A stretch of DNA of 53,125 bases from Deltaproteobacteria bacterium (GTDB lineage: Bacteria > Myxococcota_A > Polyangia > Haliangiales > JADYYK01). The translations under genes and the position numbers were made by a program. The first letter of the stretch is position 1; each line of letters opens with the position of its first letter. The notes beneath the pieces were generated by a model. It was not told the origin of the DNA, ran no database searches, and worked only from the letters and a program-made list of their open reading frames with translations. Below are positions 7,754 to 15,356 of the stretch, one piece after another. The stretch spans positions 1 to 53,125 of the forward strand of contig JADYYK010000217.1 in the NCBI GenBank assembly GCA_020853705.1, written 5' to 3'.

Positions 7754-9025
7754 TTACGCGCCTGCGCCCGCCCGTGCGGCGGCCCGCGAGCGGACGATCT
7801 TGATGTGGGTCGGGATGACCACGATGAGGCCGACGATGGCGCCGAGGGCGAGGCCGACCGCGATGACCTCGGGCAGGTTGGCCAGCGCCAGCGCGAAGGC
7901 GGCCAGGTCGATGAAGTCGCGCCGCACGATCTGCATGCCCCAGTCCGAGATGACCCGACCGATGGAGCGGGTGGCCGCCTTCTGCCCGGGGCCGACCCCG
8001 AGGACGTTGGTGTAGTCCTGGTTGTTCGAGGACTTGATCACGAAGATGCAGTACCAGTAGATGAGGCCGAGGGTCAGCAGCGTGGCGCCGATGACGATGG
8101 CGATGATGGCGTTGATGGGGATGGGCAGGTCGGGATAGCGCGGCGCGATGTGCAGGCCGACCGCCAGGATGAGGGCCAGCCGGGCCAGATCGTCCCCGAT
8201 GGCGTCGAGCCAGCCGCCCAGCGTCGAGCCCTCGAGGCGCAGGCGCGCGACCTCGCCGTCGTTGCAGTCGATGATGCCGCCGGCGAGCAGGACGCCCATG
8301 CCGATGACATGGCTGCGCCAGTCGGGGTAGGCCGCGATGATGCAGCCCACGATGGACAGCGCCGCCGACACGAAGGTGATCATGTTGGGCGTGATCGGGG
8401 TCGGCAGCAGCAGGCGGGTCAGCGGGCGCGCCAGCGGGCGGTAGAAGTACACGCACAGGAACGAGTCGAGCTTCTTGTTGACCAGCTCGAACTGCCAGCG
8501 GTCGGCGGCGCGCAGCTCGTCGCGGGTGCGCGCGGGGTGGCGGGCGCGCTCGTTGACCGGGACCTTCTCGGCGGTCGCGGCCAGGGTGGCGGCGATGGTG
8601 GCGGTGCGGTCGTCGAGGTTGGCGGCGAGGGCGTCCCAGACCGCGGTGGCGTCGGCGCCATCGGCGCGCAGGGCGGACACATAGGCGCCGTCGCGGTAGG
8701 CCAGGCGGGTGCCGGGCTCGGCGGGGCGCAGAGGGTCGATCAGCTGGGCCGCGATGACGTGGTCGCTGGCGTCGAGGACGACCAGCGCGGGGGCGGGCTG
8801 GCTGTCGGGCGCGGGCGCGGCGGCGGGCGCGGGCGCGGCGGCGCGGGCGCGGGCGAGGTCGGCGGCGCTGCGCACCACGTGGACGCGGTCGGACGGGATG
8901 CCGGCGCGTACGGCGACGCGACGGCCGCGCTCGGCCAGGGTCAGGCCGGTGACCTTGTGGTTGGCAGTCGGGCCGAGGGCCAGCACGACACAGATGGGGC
9001 TCGGGGATGAGGCGGACACGCGCAC
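7754..9025 (-). CDS. CDP-alcohol phosphotransferase with large N-terminal domain
   Basis: This 423-aa protein carries a third intact CDP-alcohol phosphotransferase signature (DCNDGEVAR-x8-G-x3-D-x3-D, about residues 248-273) in a multi-helix membrane domain. The ~170-residue N-terminal part (VVLALGPTANHKVTGLTLAE, then an Ala/Pro linker) looks like a reduced nucleotidyltransferase-type fold without recognisable catalytic loops. GTG 9025 is chosen because a promoter (TTGACT to TACTCA) abuts it. It is followed by the aminotransferase on the same strand after 112 nt. It is a distant paralogue of the proteins at 4525-5331 and 5324-6316. Confidence 0.87.
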   Translation of the reverse strand: MRVSASSPSPICVVLALGPTANHKVTGLTLAERGRRVAVRAGIPSDRVHVVRSAADLARARAAAPAPAAAPAPDSQPAPALVVLDASDHVIAAQLIDPLRPAEPGTRLAYRDGAYVSALRADGADATAVWDALAANLDDRTATIAATLAATAEKVPVNERARHPARTRDELRAADRWQFELVNKKLDSFLCVYFYRPLARPLTRLLLPTPITPNMITFVSAALSIVGCIIAAYPDWRSHVIGMGVLLAGGIIDCNDGEVARLRLEGSTLGGWLDAIGDDLARLALILAVGLHIAPRYPDLPIPINAIIAIVIGATLLTLGLIYWYCIFVIKSSNNQDYTNVLGVGPGQKAATRSIGRVISDWGMQIVRRDFIDLAAFALALANLPEVIAVGLALGAIVGLIVVIPTHIKIVRSRAAARAGAGA

Positions 9026-9027
9026 TG

Positions 9028-9056
9028 TGAGTAAACGATGCGCGCCGCGGAGTCAA
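9028..9056 (-). promoter_or_regulatory. Promoter of the third CDP-alcohol phosphotransferase gene
   Basis: On the minus strand TTGACT (9056-9051) and TACTCA (9033-9028) are 17 nt apart; TTTACT (9035-9030) is an alternative -10 with a 15-nt spacer. The start GTG 9025 follows within 2-4 nt. The -35 overlaps the stop codon of the upstream gene. Confidence 0.5.
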
Positions 9057-10024
9057 AGCCTGGGCGTCCGGGGCCCGGACAGGGCGTCGAAGGCGTCCGG
9101 GCGCAGGCCGAGCCAGGGGTCCTCGGGGGGCATCTGGAACAGGTCGCGGTAGACCCAGTCGGTCAGGGCGTCGGGGTCGCTGACGGTGCTGGTGGCGAGG
9201 TGCAGGTGGGCGCGCCGGTGCAGCTCGAACTGGCTCAGCAGGGTGTCCTCGGCGATCGTCCGCGCCAGCGGGAGGAGGACATCGAGCAGGGGGCGCTCGA
9301 CCATCATCTTGGTAGGGGCCAGGGCGCCGGCGCTGTGGGCGTCGGTGGCGCGGGTGCCGGCGCTGGGCGGCGTGGCGCGCAGAGCGTCGGTGAGGCGGGC
9401 CCGCACGTCGGGATCGGGCAGCGCGACGTGGGCGTAGTCGGCGGCCAGCCGCTGCCACGGCGTGATGGCGGCCAGGTCCTCGGGCGCGGTGCGGGCGATG
9501 GTCGCGGGCGGCAGGCCGATGCGCACGAGGTCGGCGCGCCAGGCGCGGGTGATGGCCTCGGCGCGCGAGGTGTGCCAGCGCGCCAGGCGCTGCGCGCGCG
9601 TGGGGCCGCCCAGCGCCGCGGTGTCCTGCGCGAGGTCGGCGGCGGCCGCCAGCAGACGGGCGAACGAGCCGGCGTCGAACAGCCCGGGCAGCACATCGAC
9701 CGAGCGACCGTGACGATCGAGGACCAGGTGAGCGCTGTTTCCCGTCAGGGTGCGGGTCAAGACGCGGCCGTCTCCGAAGTCGATGGTCACCACGGGCACC
9801 GGACGCAAAGGCTGCCAGTGCAGCGTGAAGCGGGCGTCGAGCAGCGCGGCGACCTCGGCAGCCGGATACAGCGTGGCGCGGAAGAAGCGACTGTTGGCGC
9901 AGCTCAGCTCCTCGTCGAGCCGCCCGAGCAGCCGCAGCGACAGGATGGGGCGCGCGCGCCGGGCGGCGTCGGCGCGCGCGGCGCTGAGGTCACTGTGCCA
10001 GGTCAGGTTGCAGATGCGCTTCAT
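9053..10024 (-). CDS. Thioredoxin-fold-like protein lacking CxxC (323 aa)
   Basis: The first ~125 residues look thioredoxin-like: a W near residue 9, a helix, SCANSRFF where a redox CxxC would stand, VTIDFGDGRV, and HLVLDRHGRSV followed by GLFDAGSFARLL. Only one Cys occupies the active-site position, so disulfide exchange is unlikely. The remaining ~200 residues are helical and unassigned. A clear Shine-Dalgarno sequence (GGAGG, 5 nt before ATG 10024) distinguishes it from most neighbours. Direct repeats typical of OmpR-type operators precede it, and the OmpR-like regulator gene is immediately upstream on the same strand. Confidence 0.72.
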   Translation of the reverse strand: MKRICNLTWHSDLSAARADAARRARPILSLRLLGRLDEELSCANSRFFRATLYPAAEVAALLDARFTLHWQPLRPVPVVTIDFGDGRVLTRTLTGNSAHLVLDRHGRSVDVLPGLFDAGSFARLLAAAADLAQDTAALGGPTRAQRLARWHTSRAEAITRAWRADLVRIGLPPATIARTAPEDLAAITPWQRLAADYAHVALPDPDVRARLTDALRATPPSAGTRATDAHSAGALAPTKMMVERPLLDVLLPLARTIAEDTLLSQFELHRRAHLHLATSTVSDPDALTDWVYRDLFQMPPEDPWLGLRPDAFDALSGPRTPRL

Positions 10025-10069
10025 CGGAGCCTCCTTGCATGGAAGCTACGCAGCACGCGGCGACGGCTC

Positions 10070-10088
10070 GGTAAGGATTGGGTAAGGA
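10070..10088 (-). promoter_or_regulatory. Direct-repeat operator, OmpR/PhoB type
   Basis: TCCTTACC occurs twice on the minus strand (10088-10081 and 10077-10070) with an 11-bp period, one helical turn. This is the geometry used by tandem OmpR/PhoB-family dimers. It lies upstream of the -10-like TAGCTT (10048-10043) of the thioredoxin-like gene, at about the -35 to -45 region. The adjacent gene encodes such a regulator. Confidence 0.5.
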
Positions 10089-10133
10089 CGACCGGCGACG
10101 GTGTCCGGACGGTCCGGCGCTCCAGCTGAAATG

Positions 10134-10811
10134 TCAGCCGAGGTCGGGGCCCCAGGCGTAGCCCTGGCCGCGGATGGAGATCAGCAGGTGGGGCTCGGCG
10201 GGGTCACGCTCGAGCTTGCGGCGCAGGGCGGCGACGGCGACGTCGATGGCGCGGGTCGCGATGCTGGGCGAGACGTGCCAGACGTGCTTCAGGAGCTCCT
10301 GGCGCGAGACCACGCGCCCGCGATGGCGCAGCAGCCAGCGCAGGAGGTCGACCTCGAGCGTGGTCAGGCTGTGCGTGGTGTTGCCGCGCCGGCAGCTGGC
10401 GTTGCCGAGATCGAGGCTGCAGCCGTCGGCCTCGATGACCTCGGGGGGCGCGGGAGCCAGGGCGGCACGGCGCTCGAGGGCGCCGACCCGGGCCACCATC
10501 TGCGAGGCCATCCAGGGCTCCGACACGGCGTCATCGGCGCCGCTCTCGAGGGCGCGCACGCGGGCGGCGACGTCGGCGGCCGCAGTGACGACCAGGACGG
10601 GCAGCGCGCGGTGGGCGGCGCGCACGGGTTCGACGAGGTCGGGCGCGGAGGGGGCATGAATGAGGACGAGGTCGCAGCCGCCGAGGGCCAGGCGGGCCAG
10701 GACGGCTACGGCGGTGGGCGCGATGGGTTCGAGCTGGTGACGAGGGCCGAGAGCGGTCGCCAGCGGCGGCAGCGCGGTGTGCGCGTCAGCGGTGGCGACC
10801 AGGATGTGCAT
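10134..10811 (-). CDS. OmpR-family response regulator with degenerate receiver
   Basis: This 225-aa protein has an N-terminal receiver-like domain (about 1-115) and a C-terminal winged-helix DNA-binding domain (about 130-225). The latter has HSLTTLEVDLLRWL, SRQELLKHVW, and AIDVAVAALRRKLE before IRGQGYAW. The phospho-acceptor Asp is missing: the expected position in CDLVLIHAP is His52. The conserved Lys before the last strand is also replaced (SEPW). It is probably not controlled by phosphorylation. ATG 10811 shares its A with the TGA stop of the ferritin-like gene, so translation is coupled. A matching direct-repeat site lies just downstream at 10070-10088. Confidence 0.88.
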   Translation of the reverse strand: MHILVATADAHTALPPLATALGPRHQLEPIAPTAVAVLARLALGGCDLVLIHAPSAPDLVEPVRAAHRALPVLVVTAAADVAARVRALESGADDAVSEPWMASQMVARVGALERRAALAPAPPEVIEADGCSLDLGNASCRRGNTTHSLTTLEVDLLRWLLRHRGRVVSRQELLKHVWHVSPSIATRAIDVAVAALRRKLERDPAEPHLLISIRGQGYAWGPDLG

Positions 10812-12019
10812 CAGACGCCGAGCAGCTCGAGCGAGGGCGCGATCACGTCTCGCCACGGATGCTCGTGGGCGTGCTCGTGCTCAGGTCCCTCGAAGCGGAG
10901 CTTCGAGGAGCCTGTTCCGTTCCGGGCTTCGTGCTCGCGGGCGGCGGCGCGCACGGCCTCGACGACCTCCGCGCCACCCTCGGCGATGCACCAGGCCACG
11001 GTCTGCCAGGCCAGCTCGGCGTGGCGGGTCTCGTCGCGCACGATCCGCGTCAACACTGCGCGCACCGCGGGATCCTCGGCCACCGCCAGCGCCCGCTGCG
11101 CCCGCAGCACCGCGCTGGTCTCGGCCACGCAGCCCTCGATGAAGGTGTCGCGCGCCACCGCGACCAGGCCGCCACCGCGCGGGGTCAACGCCGGCATCGG
11201 ACCGGGGTCCAGCGGCTGCCCGGCATAGGCGCTGGCCAGGGCGAAGGTCAGCTCGGCGTGGCGGACCTCGTCGACCATCGCGCGTGCGCACGCGGCCAGC
11301 AGGCCGGGCGGCGCCGCGACCGCCATCAGCTCGAGGGAGGCGCGCGCGAACGAGGCCACCGAGGCGTGCTCGGCGCGCGCCACGGCCAGCCAGTGGTTGG
11401 CCTGCTGGGCGCGCTGCGCGGGTGACAGCTGCTCGACACGGGGCGTGCGACCACGCCGCCAGCGTGTGCCGGAGCGCACGGGCGCCAGCACGCTCTGGCC
11501 GTGGTCGAGCGCGGGACGGCCCTCGCCTGGATACGAGATCTCGGCGTCATAGGCGCAGGCATCGGGCTGGCTGGCCTGGTGGAAGGTCGTGCAGTCGCCA
11601 TCCAGCGAGAAGCCCGCCAGCTCGCCGAAGTCCACCGTGACGCCGAGCAGCGCCTGGGCCTTCTCGTCGAGGTGCGTCGGGCAGCCCTTGTCGCGCTCGC
11701 CGTCGATGGCGAACGGGGTCACCTTGGCCGCCGGGGCCTTGCCCCAGTGGGTGCTGCGACAGGCGGCGGCCACCCTGGGATCGGCTGGACCTGCGTCCAC
11801 CACCGCCGCCAGCGACGGCAGCGGGGAGGCCGACGGCGACGCGGTCAGGGTCGGCGTCGGCGAGGGCGTCGGCGGCTCACCGCCCCGCTTGGTCTTGGTG
11901 CAGCCGCCCAGCAGCGGCAGGCAGGTGATGGCGATGCGCAGCGTCCCGCGCAGCCTCCAGGTGTCCGTCGCCGTCGCCTTCGCCGTCGCCGTCGCCTTCG
12001 CCTTCGCCGTCGCCTTCAT
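10811..12019 (-). CDS. Ferritin-like-domain lipoprotein (paralogue of 32619-33764)
   Basis: This 402-aa protein has a signal sequence with lipobox LLGGC, a Pro/Ser/Thr linker, a ~100-residue Cys-containing middle region and a C-terminal four-helix ferritin-like domain. The putative metal ligands lie in ARAEHASVASFARASLE, DEVRHAE and DETRHAELAW. Related rubrerythrin-like folds bind di-iron, but no activity can be named. ATG 12019 follows GGAGG by 4 nt. Two oddities stand out: the N-terminus (MKATAKAKATATAK) is built from GCCGTC/GCCTTC hexamers, and near the C-terminus an in-frame REP-like element (10888-10925) adds about 18 residues absent from the paralogue. The stop is fused to the regulator start. 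Confidence 0.87.
   Translation of the reverse strand: MKATAKAKATATAKATATDTWRLRGTLRIAITCLPLLGGCTKTKRGGEPPTPSPTPTLTASPSASPLPSLAAVVDAGPADPRVAAACRSTHWGKAPAAKVTPFAIDGERDKGCPTHLDEKAQALLGVTVDFGELAGFSLDGDCTTFHQASQPDACAYDAEISYPGEGRPALDHGQSVLAPVRSGTRWRRGRTPRVEQLSPAQRAQQANHWLAVARAEHASVASFARASLELMAVAAPPGLLAACARAMVDEVRHAELTFALASAYAGQPLDPGPMPALTPRGGGLVAVARDTFIEGCVAETSAVLRAQRALAVAEDPAVRAVLTRIVRDETRHAELAWQTVAWCIAEGGAEVVEAVRAAAREHEARNGTGSSKLRFEGPEHEHAHEHPWRDVIAPSLELLGV
10888..10925. repeat. REP-like hairpin element, copy 1, inside coding sequence
   Basis: CCTCGAAGC (10888-10896) and GCTTCGAGG (10900-10908) form a 9-bp stem with a 3-nt loop. A tail containing TTCCGTTCCG follows. The same unit with about three mismatches lies at 36692-36731 in the same orientation. 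Here it is translated on the minus strand as part of the ferritin-like protein (NGTGSSKLRFEG). Confidence 0.75.
11965..12016. repeat. Degenerate hexamer tandem repeat in the signal-peptide region
   Basis: About eight units of CCGTCG/CCTTCG follow one another and encode alternating Lys-Ala and Thr-Ala at the N-terminus of the ferritin-like lipoprotein. Six-base units keep the frame, so the n-region length could vary. Confidence 0.75.
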
Positions 12020-12037
12020 CGGGCCTCCGTCCAGGTC

Positions 12038-12068
12038 GTTGACACGTCTCCGCAGCGTCAACCATAGT
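12038..12068 (+). promoter_or_regulatory. Urate-operon promoter with overlapping inverted repeat
   Basis: TTGACA (12039-12044) and CATAGT (12063-12068) are 18 nt apart, and ATG 12077 is 8 nt downstream. GTTGAC (12038-12043) and GTCAAC (12057-12062) form a perfect 6-bp inverted repeat that covers the -35 and spacer, the place for a repressor. The same half-sites, closer together, recur inside the gene at 12437-12453. Confidence 0.6.
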
Positions 12069-12076
12069 GCCGCAAA

Positions 12077-13477
12077 ATGGCCTCTGCGCGCTTCATCGTG
12101 AGTCGCCGGGTGGTGCTGCCCACGGGCATCGCGCCCGCCGCGGTGCGCATCGAGGGCGGGCGCATCGCCGCGGTGCTGGCGCCCGGGGCGCTGCCCGCCG
12201 ACGCCGTGGCCGCCGACGCCGCCGGCGCCGTCGGCGACGTCCTCGACCTCGGCGACGCCGTGCTGATGCCCGGCGTGGTCGACACCCACGTGCACCTGAA
12301 CGAACCCGGGCGCACCGAGTGGGAGGGCTTCGAGACCGCGACCCGGGCCGCCGCCGCCGGGGGCATCACCACCGTCTGTGACATGCCGCTGAACAGCATC
12401 CCGGTCACCACCACGGCCGCGGCGCTGGCCACCAAGGTTGACGCAGTGTCAACACATGCGTGGGTCGATTGGGCGCTCTGGGGCGGCGTGGTACCCGGCA
12501 ACGCGCCCGACCTCGAGGCCCTGCTGGCGGCCGGCGCGCTGGGCGCCAAGTGCTTCCTGGTGCACTCGGGCATCGACGAGTTCCCCGACGTCACCGAGGC
12601 CGACCTCGAGCTGGCCATGCCCATCCTGGCCCGCCACGGCGCCGTCCTGCTGGTCCACGCCGAGGTGCCCGGGCCCATCGCCGCCGCCGAGCCGGCCGCA
12701 CGGGCCGCGCGCCCCGACCAGTACCGGCGCTGGCTGGCCTCGCGCCCGCCCGCGTGCGAGGACGAGGCGGTGGCCATGATGATCCGCCTGGCCGAGCGCC
12801 ACCGCTGCCGCACCCACATCGTGCACCTGTCGTCGGCCTCGGCGCTGCCGCTGCTGGCCGCCGCCCGCGCGCGCGGCGTGCCCATCACGGTCGAGACCTG
12901 CGGCCACTACCTCACCTTCGCCAGCGAGGACATCGCCGACGGGCAGACCCACTTCAAGTGCGCCCCGCCCATCCGCGAGCGCGCCAACCGCGAGGCGCTG
13001 TGGGCCGGCCTCGGCGCCGGCACCATCGATCTCGTGGTGTCGGACCACTCGCCGTGCACGCCCGCGCTGAAGGCGCTCGAGGCGGGCGACTTTCACGCGG
13101 CCTGGGGGGGGATCTCGGGGCTGCAGCTGGCGCTCTCGGTGGTCTGGACCGGGGCCGCCGCGCACGGCTTCGACCTCGGGCAGCTCACCGAGTGGATGTG
13201 CGCCGCGCCGGCGCGCCTGGCTGGCCTGACCGGGCGCAAGGGCAGCATCACCGTGGGCGCCGACGCCGACCTCGTCGTGTTCCACCCCGAGCGCACCCAG
13301 CGCGTCGACCCCGCGCAGCTGCACCACCGCCACCGGCTGACGCCCTACGCCGGGCGCGAGCTGCGCGGCGTGGTCGAGATGACCTTCCTGCGCGGCGAGC
13401 GCATCTATGCAGATCGCCACGACGGCCAGTTCCAGGCCGCCCCCACTGGGCAGCGCCTGCTGCCGCAGCACAGCTGA
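12077..13477 (+). CDS. allB: Allantoinase
   Basis: This 466-aa amidohydrolase opens the hydantoin ring of allantoin to give allantoate. The metal-site motifs are complete: HVHLNEPG (H71, H73), the carbamylated lysine in GALGAKCF (K158), LLVHAEV (H194), HIVHLSS (H250) and VSDHSPC with the catalytic Asp. The length is usual for AllB. ATG 12077 is placed 8 nt after a -10 hexamer, without a Shine-Dalgarno sequence. It is the first gene of a urate-degradation operon, 6 nt ahead of the fused allantoicase gene. Codons for VDAVSTHA (about 121-128) are abnormally A/T-ended where the internal palindrome lies. Confidence 0.95.
   Translation: MASARFIVSRRVVLPTGIAPAAVRIEGGRIAAVLAPGALPADAVAADAAGAVGDVLDLGDAVLMPGVVDTHVHLNEPGRTEWEGFETATRAAAAGGITTVCDMPLNSIPVTTTAAALATKVDAVSTHAWVDWALWGGVVPGNAPDLEALLAAGALGAKCFLVHSGIDEFPDVTEADLELAMPILARHGAVLLVHAEVPGPIAAAEPAARAARPDQYRRWLASRPPACEDEAVAMMIRLAERHRCRTHIVHLSSASALPLLAAARARGVPITVETCGHYLTFASEDIADGQTHFKCAPPIRERANREALWAGLGAGTIDLVVSDHSPCTPALKALEAGDFHAAWGGISGLQLALSVVWTGAAAHGFDLGQLTEWMCAAPARLAGLTGRKGSITVGADADLVVFHPERTQRVDPAQLHHRHRLTPYAGRELRGVVEMTFLRGERIYADRHDGQFQAAPTGQRLLPQHS
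12437..12453. promoter_or_regulatory. Intragenic palindrome GTTGAC-N5-GTCAAC
   Basis: This 17-bp perfect inverted repeat lies in the allantoinase coding region, about 390 bp downstream of the promoter palindrome with the same half-sites. The codons here (GTT GCA TCA ACA CAT) are rare elsewhere in the gene, which suggests the DNA sequence itself is selected. It also fits the dispersed TTGWC-N5-GTCAA motif. Confidence 0.55.
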
Positions 13478-13483
13478 GGACCG

Positions 13484-15010
13484 ATGCCCCACTTCACCGA
13501 GCTGACCGATCTCGCCGACGAACGCGCTGGCGGCGTCGTGCTGATGGCCAACGACGACTTCTTCGCCGAGAAGGAGAACCTGCTGAGGCACGCCGAGCCG
13601 ATCTGGATCGGTGATCGCTACACCGACCGCGGCAAGTGGATGGACGGCTGGGAGTCGCGCCGCCGGCGCACCTCGGGCCACGACTTCTGCGTGCTGCGCC
13701 TGGGGCTGCCCGGGGTCATCCGCGGGGTCGACATCAACACCGCCTTCTTCAAGGGCAACTTCCCCGAGTTCGCCGCCATCGACGCCTGCGCGGCGCCGCC
13801 CGAGGCCCCGCTCGAGCTGCTCGGAAGCAAGGACGCGCCCTGGTTCCCGCTGATCCCGAAGACCCCGCTGCTGGGTGACGCGCACAACCTGGTGCCGGTC
13901 GCCAGCGGCCAGCGCTGGACCCACCTGCGCCTGCAGATCTTCCCCGACGGCGGCGTGGCCCGCCTGCGCGTGCACGGCGAGGTCATCCCCGACTGGGACG
14001 CGCTGCACGCCCGCAACGAGCTCGTCGATCTGGTCGCGCTGCAGCACGGCGGCCGCGTCATTTCATCGAATGACGCTTTCTTCGGCTCGCACGAGAACCT
14101 GCTCCTGCCCGGGCGCGCGGGCAGCATGAAGGACGGCTGGGAGACCCGGCGCAAGCGGCGCCCCGGCCACGACTGGGTCATCCTGCAGCTGGGCGCGCGC
14201 GGCGCCATCGAGAGCGTCCAGGTCGACACCAACCACTTCAAGGGCAACTTCCCCGACCGCTGCAGCCTGGAGGTGCTCGACGCGCCCGGCGCCACGCTGG
14301 AGACGCTGACCGACCCGCGCACGGCCTGGCTGCCGCTGCTGCCCGAGACCAAGCTGTCCGCCCACAGCCTGCACAGCTTCGCGCGCGAGCTCGCCAGGCC
14401 CGGCCCGGCGACCCATGTCCGCCTCCGGATCTATCCCGATGGCGGCGTCAGTCGCCTGCACCTGTGGGGGCACCCCAGCCCGCCGCCGGCGTCGCTGGTG
14501 CGCCTCAACCAGGCCGAGATCGCCGACGCCGTCGAGGAGCTGTTGCGCCTGTGCGGCTCGCGGCGCTGGGCCGAGGCGGTGGCCGACGCGCGCCACTTCG
14601 CCAGCCCGGCCGCGCTGCTGCACGCCGCCGAGCGCGCCTTCGACGCGCTGGAGCGCGACGACTGGCTGGAGGCCTTCGCCGCGCACCCGCGCCTGGGCGA
14701 CCGCGACGCGCTGCGCGCGAAGTTCGCCGCCACCGCCGCGTGGGCCGCCGGCGAGCAGGCCGGCGCCGCCGCCGCCGATGACGCCACGCTCGACGCGCTG
14801 GCGCAGGCCAACCACGACTACGAGGCCCGCTTCGGCCACATCTTCATCCTGTGCGCCACCGGCAAGTCGGCGGCGCAGATGCTGGCCGATCTGCGCGGGC
14901 GCGAGCACAACCCACCCGACATCGAGCTCGCCATCGCGGCCGAGCAGCAGCGCGCCATCACGCGCCTGCGCCTGCCCAAGCTGCTCGACGACACCCTGGA
15001 CAAGCGCTGA
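13484..15010 (+). CDS. Allantoicase fused to OHCU decarboxylase
   Basis: The 508 residues hold two enzymes. Residues 1 to about 335 are allantoicase with its two homologous halves; both contain a GRVDI/ESVQVDT-type strand followed by FKGNFP (FFKGNFPEFAA and HFKGNFPDRCS). It converts allantoate to ureidoglycolate and urea. Residues about 345-508 are 2-oxo-4-hydroxy-4-carboxy-5-ureidoimidazoline decarboxylase (UraD), with the AAHPRLGD motif near residue 400 and a C-terminal EHNPPDIEL helix; it makes S-allantoin. One polypeptide thus covers two steps that are separated by allantoinase. Both halves look intact. The gene lies 6 nt after allB and 7 nt before the HIU hydrolase. An A/T-rich palindrome lies inside at 14055-14076. 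Confidence 0.93.
   Translation: MPHFTELTDLADERAGGVVLMANDDFFAEKENLLRHAEPIWIGDRYTDRGKWMDGWESRRRRTSGHDFCVLRLGLPGVIRGVDINTAFFKGNFPEFAAIDACAAPPEAPLELLGSKDAPWFPLIPKTPLLGDAHNLVPVASGQRWTHLRLQIFPDGGVARLRVHGEVIPDWDALHARNELVDLVALQHGGRVISSNDAFFGSHENLLLPGRAGSMKDGWETRRKRRPGHDWVILQLGARGAIESVQVDTNHFKGNFPDRCSLEVLDAPGATLETLTDPRTAWLPLLPETKLSAHSLHSFARELARPGPATHVRLRIYPDGGVSRLHLWGHPSPPPASLVRLNQAEIADAVEELLRLCGSRRWAEAVADARHFASPAALLHAAERAFDALERDDWLEAFAAHPRLGDRDALRAKFAATAAWAAGEQAGAAAADDATLDALAQANHDYEARFGHIFILCATGKSAAQMLADLRGREHNPPDIELAIAAEQQRAITRLRLPKLLDDTLDKR
14055..14076. other. Perfect 8-bp inverted repeat inside the allantoicase part
   Basis: GCGTCATT and AATGACGC are separated by 6 nt (TCATCG). The codons GTC ATT TCA TCG AAT GAC GCT are far more A/T-ended than their neighbours. 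The function is unknown: it could be an operator or an mRNA hairpin. Confidence 0.45.
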
Positions 15011-15017
15011 GGCCCCC

Positions 15018-15356
15018 ATGAGCGCCATCACCACCCACGTCCTCGACACCTCGACCGGCCGCCCCGCCGCTGGCGTCCCCATCACGCTGTCGCTGCGCGA
15101 GGGCGACAGCTGGCGCGAGCTCGGCCGCGGCGCCACCGACGCCGACGGCCGCCTGCGCACGCTGCTGCCCGCGGGCCCGCTGGTGCGCGGCAGCTACCGC
15201 ATCGTGTTCGACACCGGCGCCTATGCGCGCAGCCACACCCACCAGCCGTTCTACCCCGCGGTCACCGTCGACTTCGACGTCCACGAGACCAGCGGCCACT
15301 ACCACATCCCGCTCCTGCTCAGCCCGTACGGATATTCGACCTACCGAGGCAGCTGA
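15018..15356 (+). CDS. hiuH: 5-hydroxyisourate hydrolase (transthyretin-related)
   Basis: This 112-aa transthyretin-like protein hydrolyses 5-hydroxyisourate to OHCU. Family hallmarks are the N-terminal TTHVLDTSTGRPA and the C-terminal YRGS, plus the central HTHQPFYPAVTVDF. It has no signal peptide, so it acts in the cytoplasm. ATG 15018 lies 7 nt after the fused gene's stop, and its own stop abuts the start of the urate oxidase gene (TGA then GTG). The position between UraD and urate oxidase matches its place in the pathway. Confidence 0.95.
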   Translation: MSAITTHVLDTSTGRPAAGVPITLSLREGDSWRELGRGATDADGRLRTLLPAGPLVRGSYRIVFDTGAYARSHTHQPFYPAVTVDFDVHETSGHYHIPLLLSPYGYSTYRGS

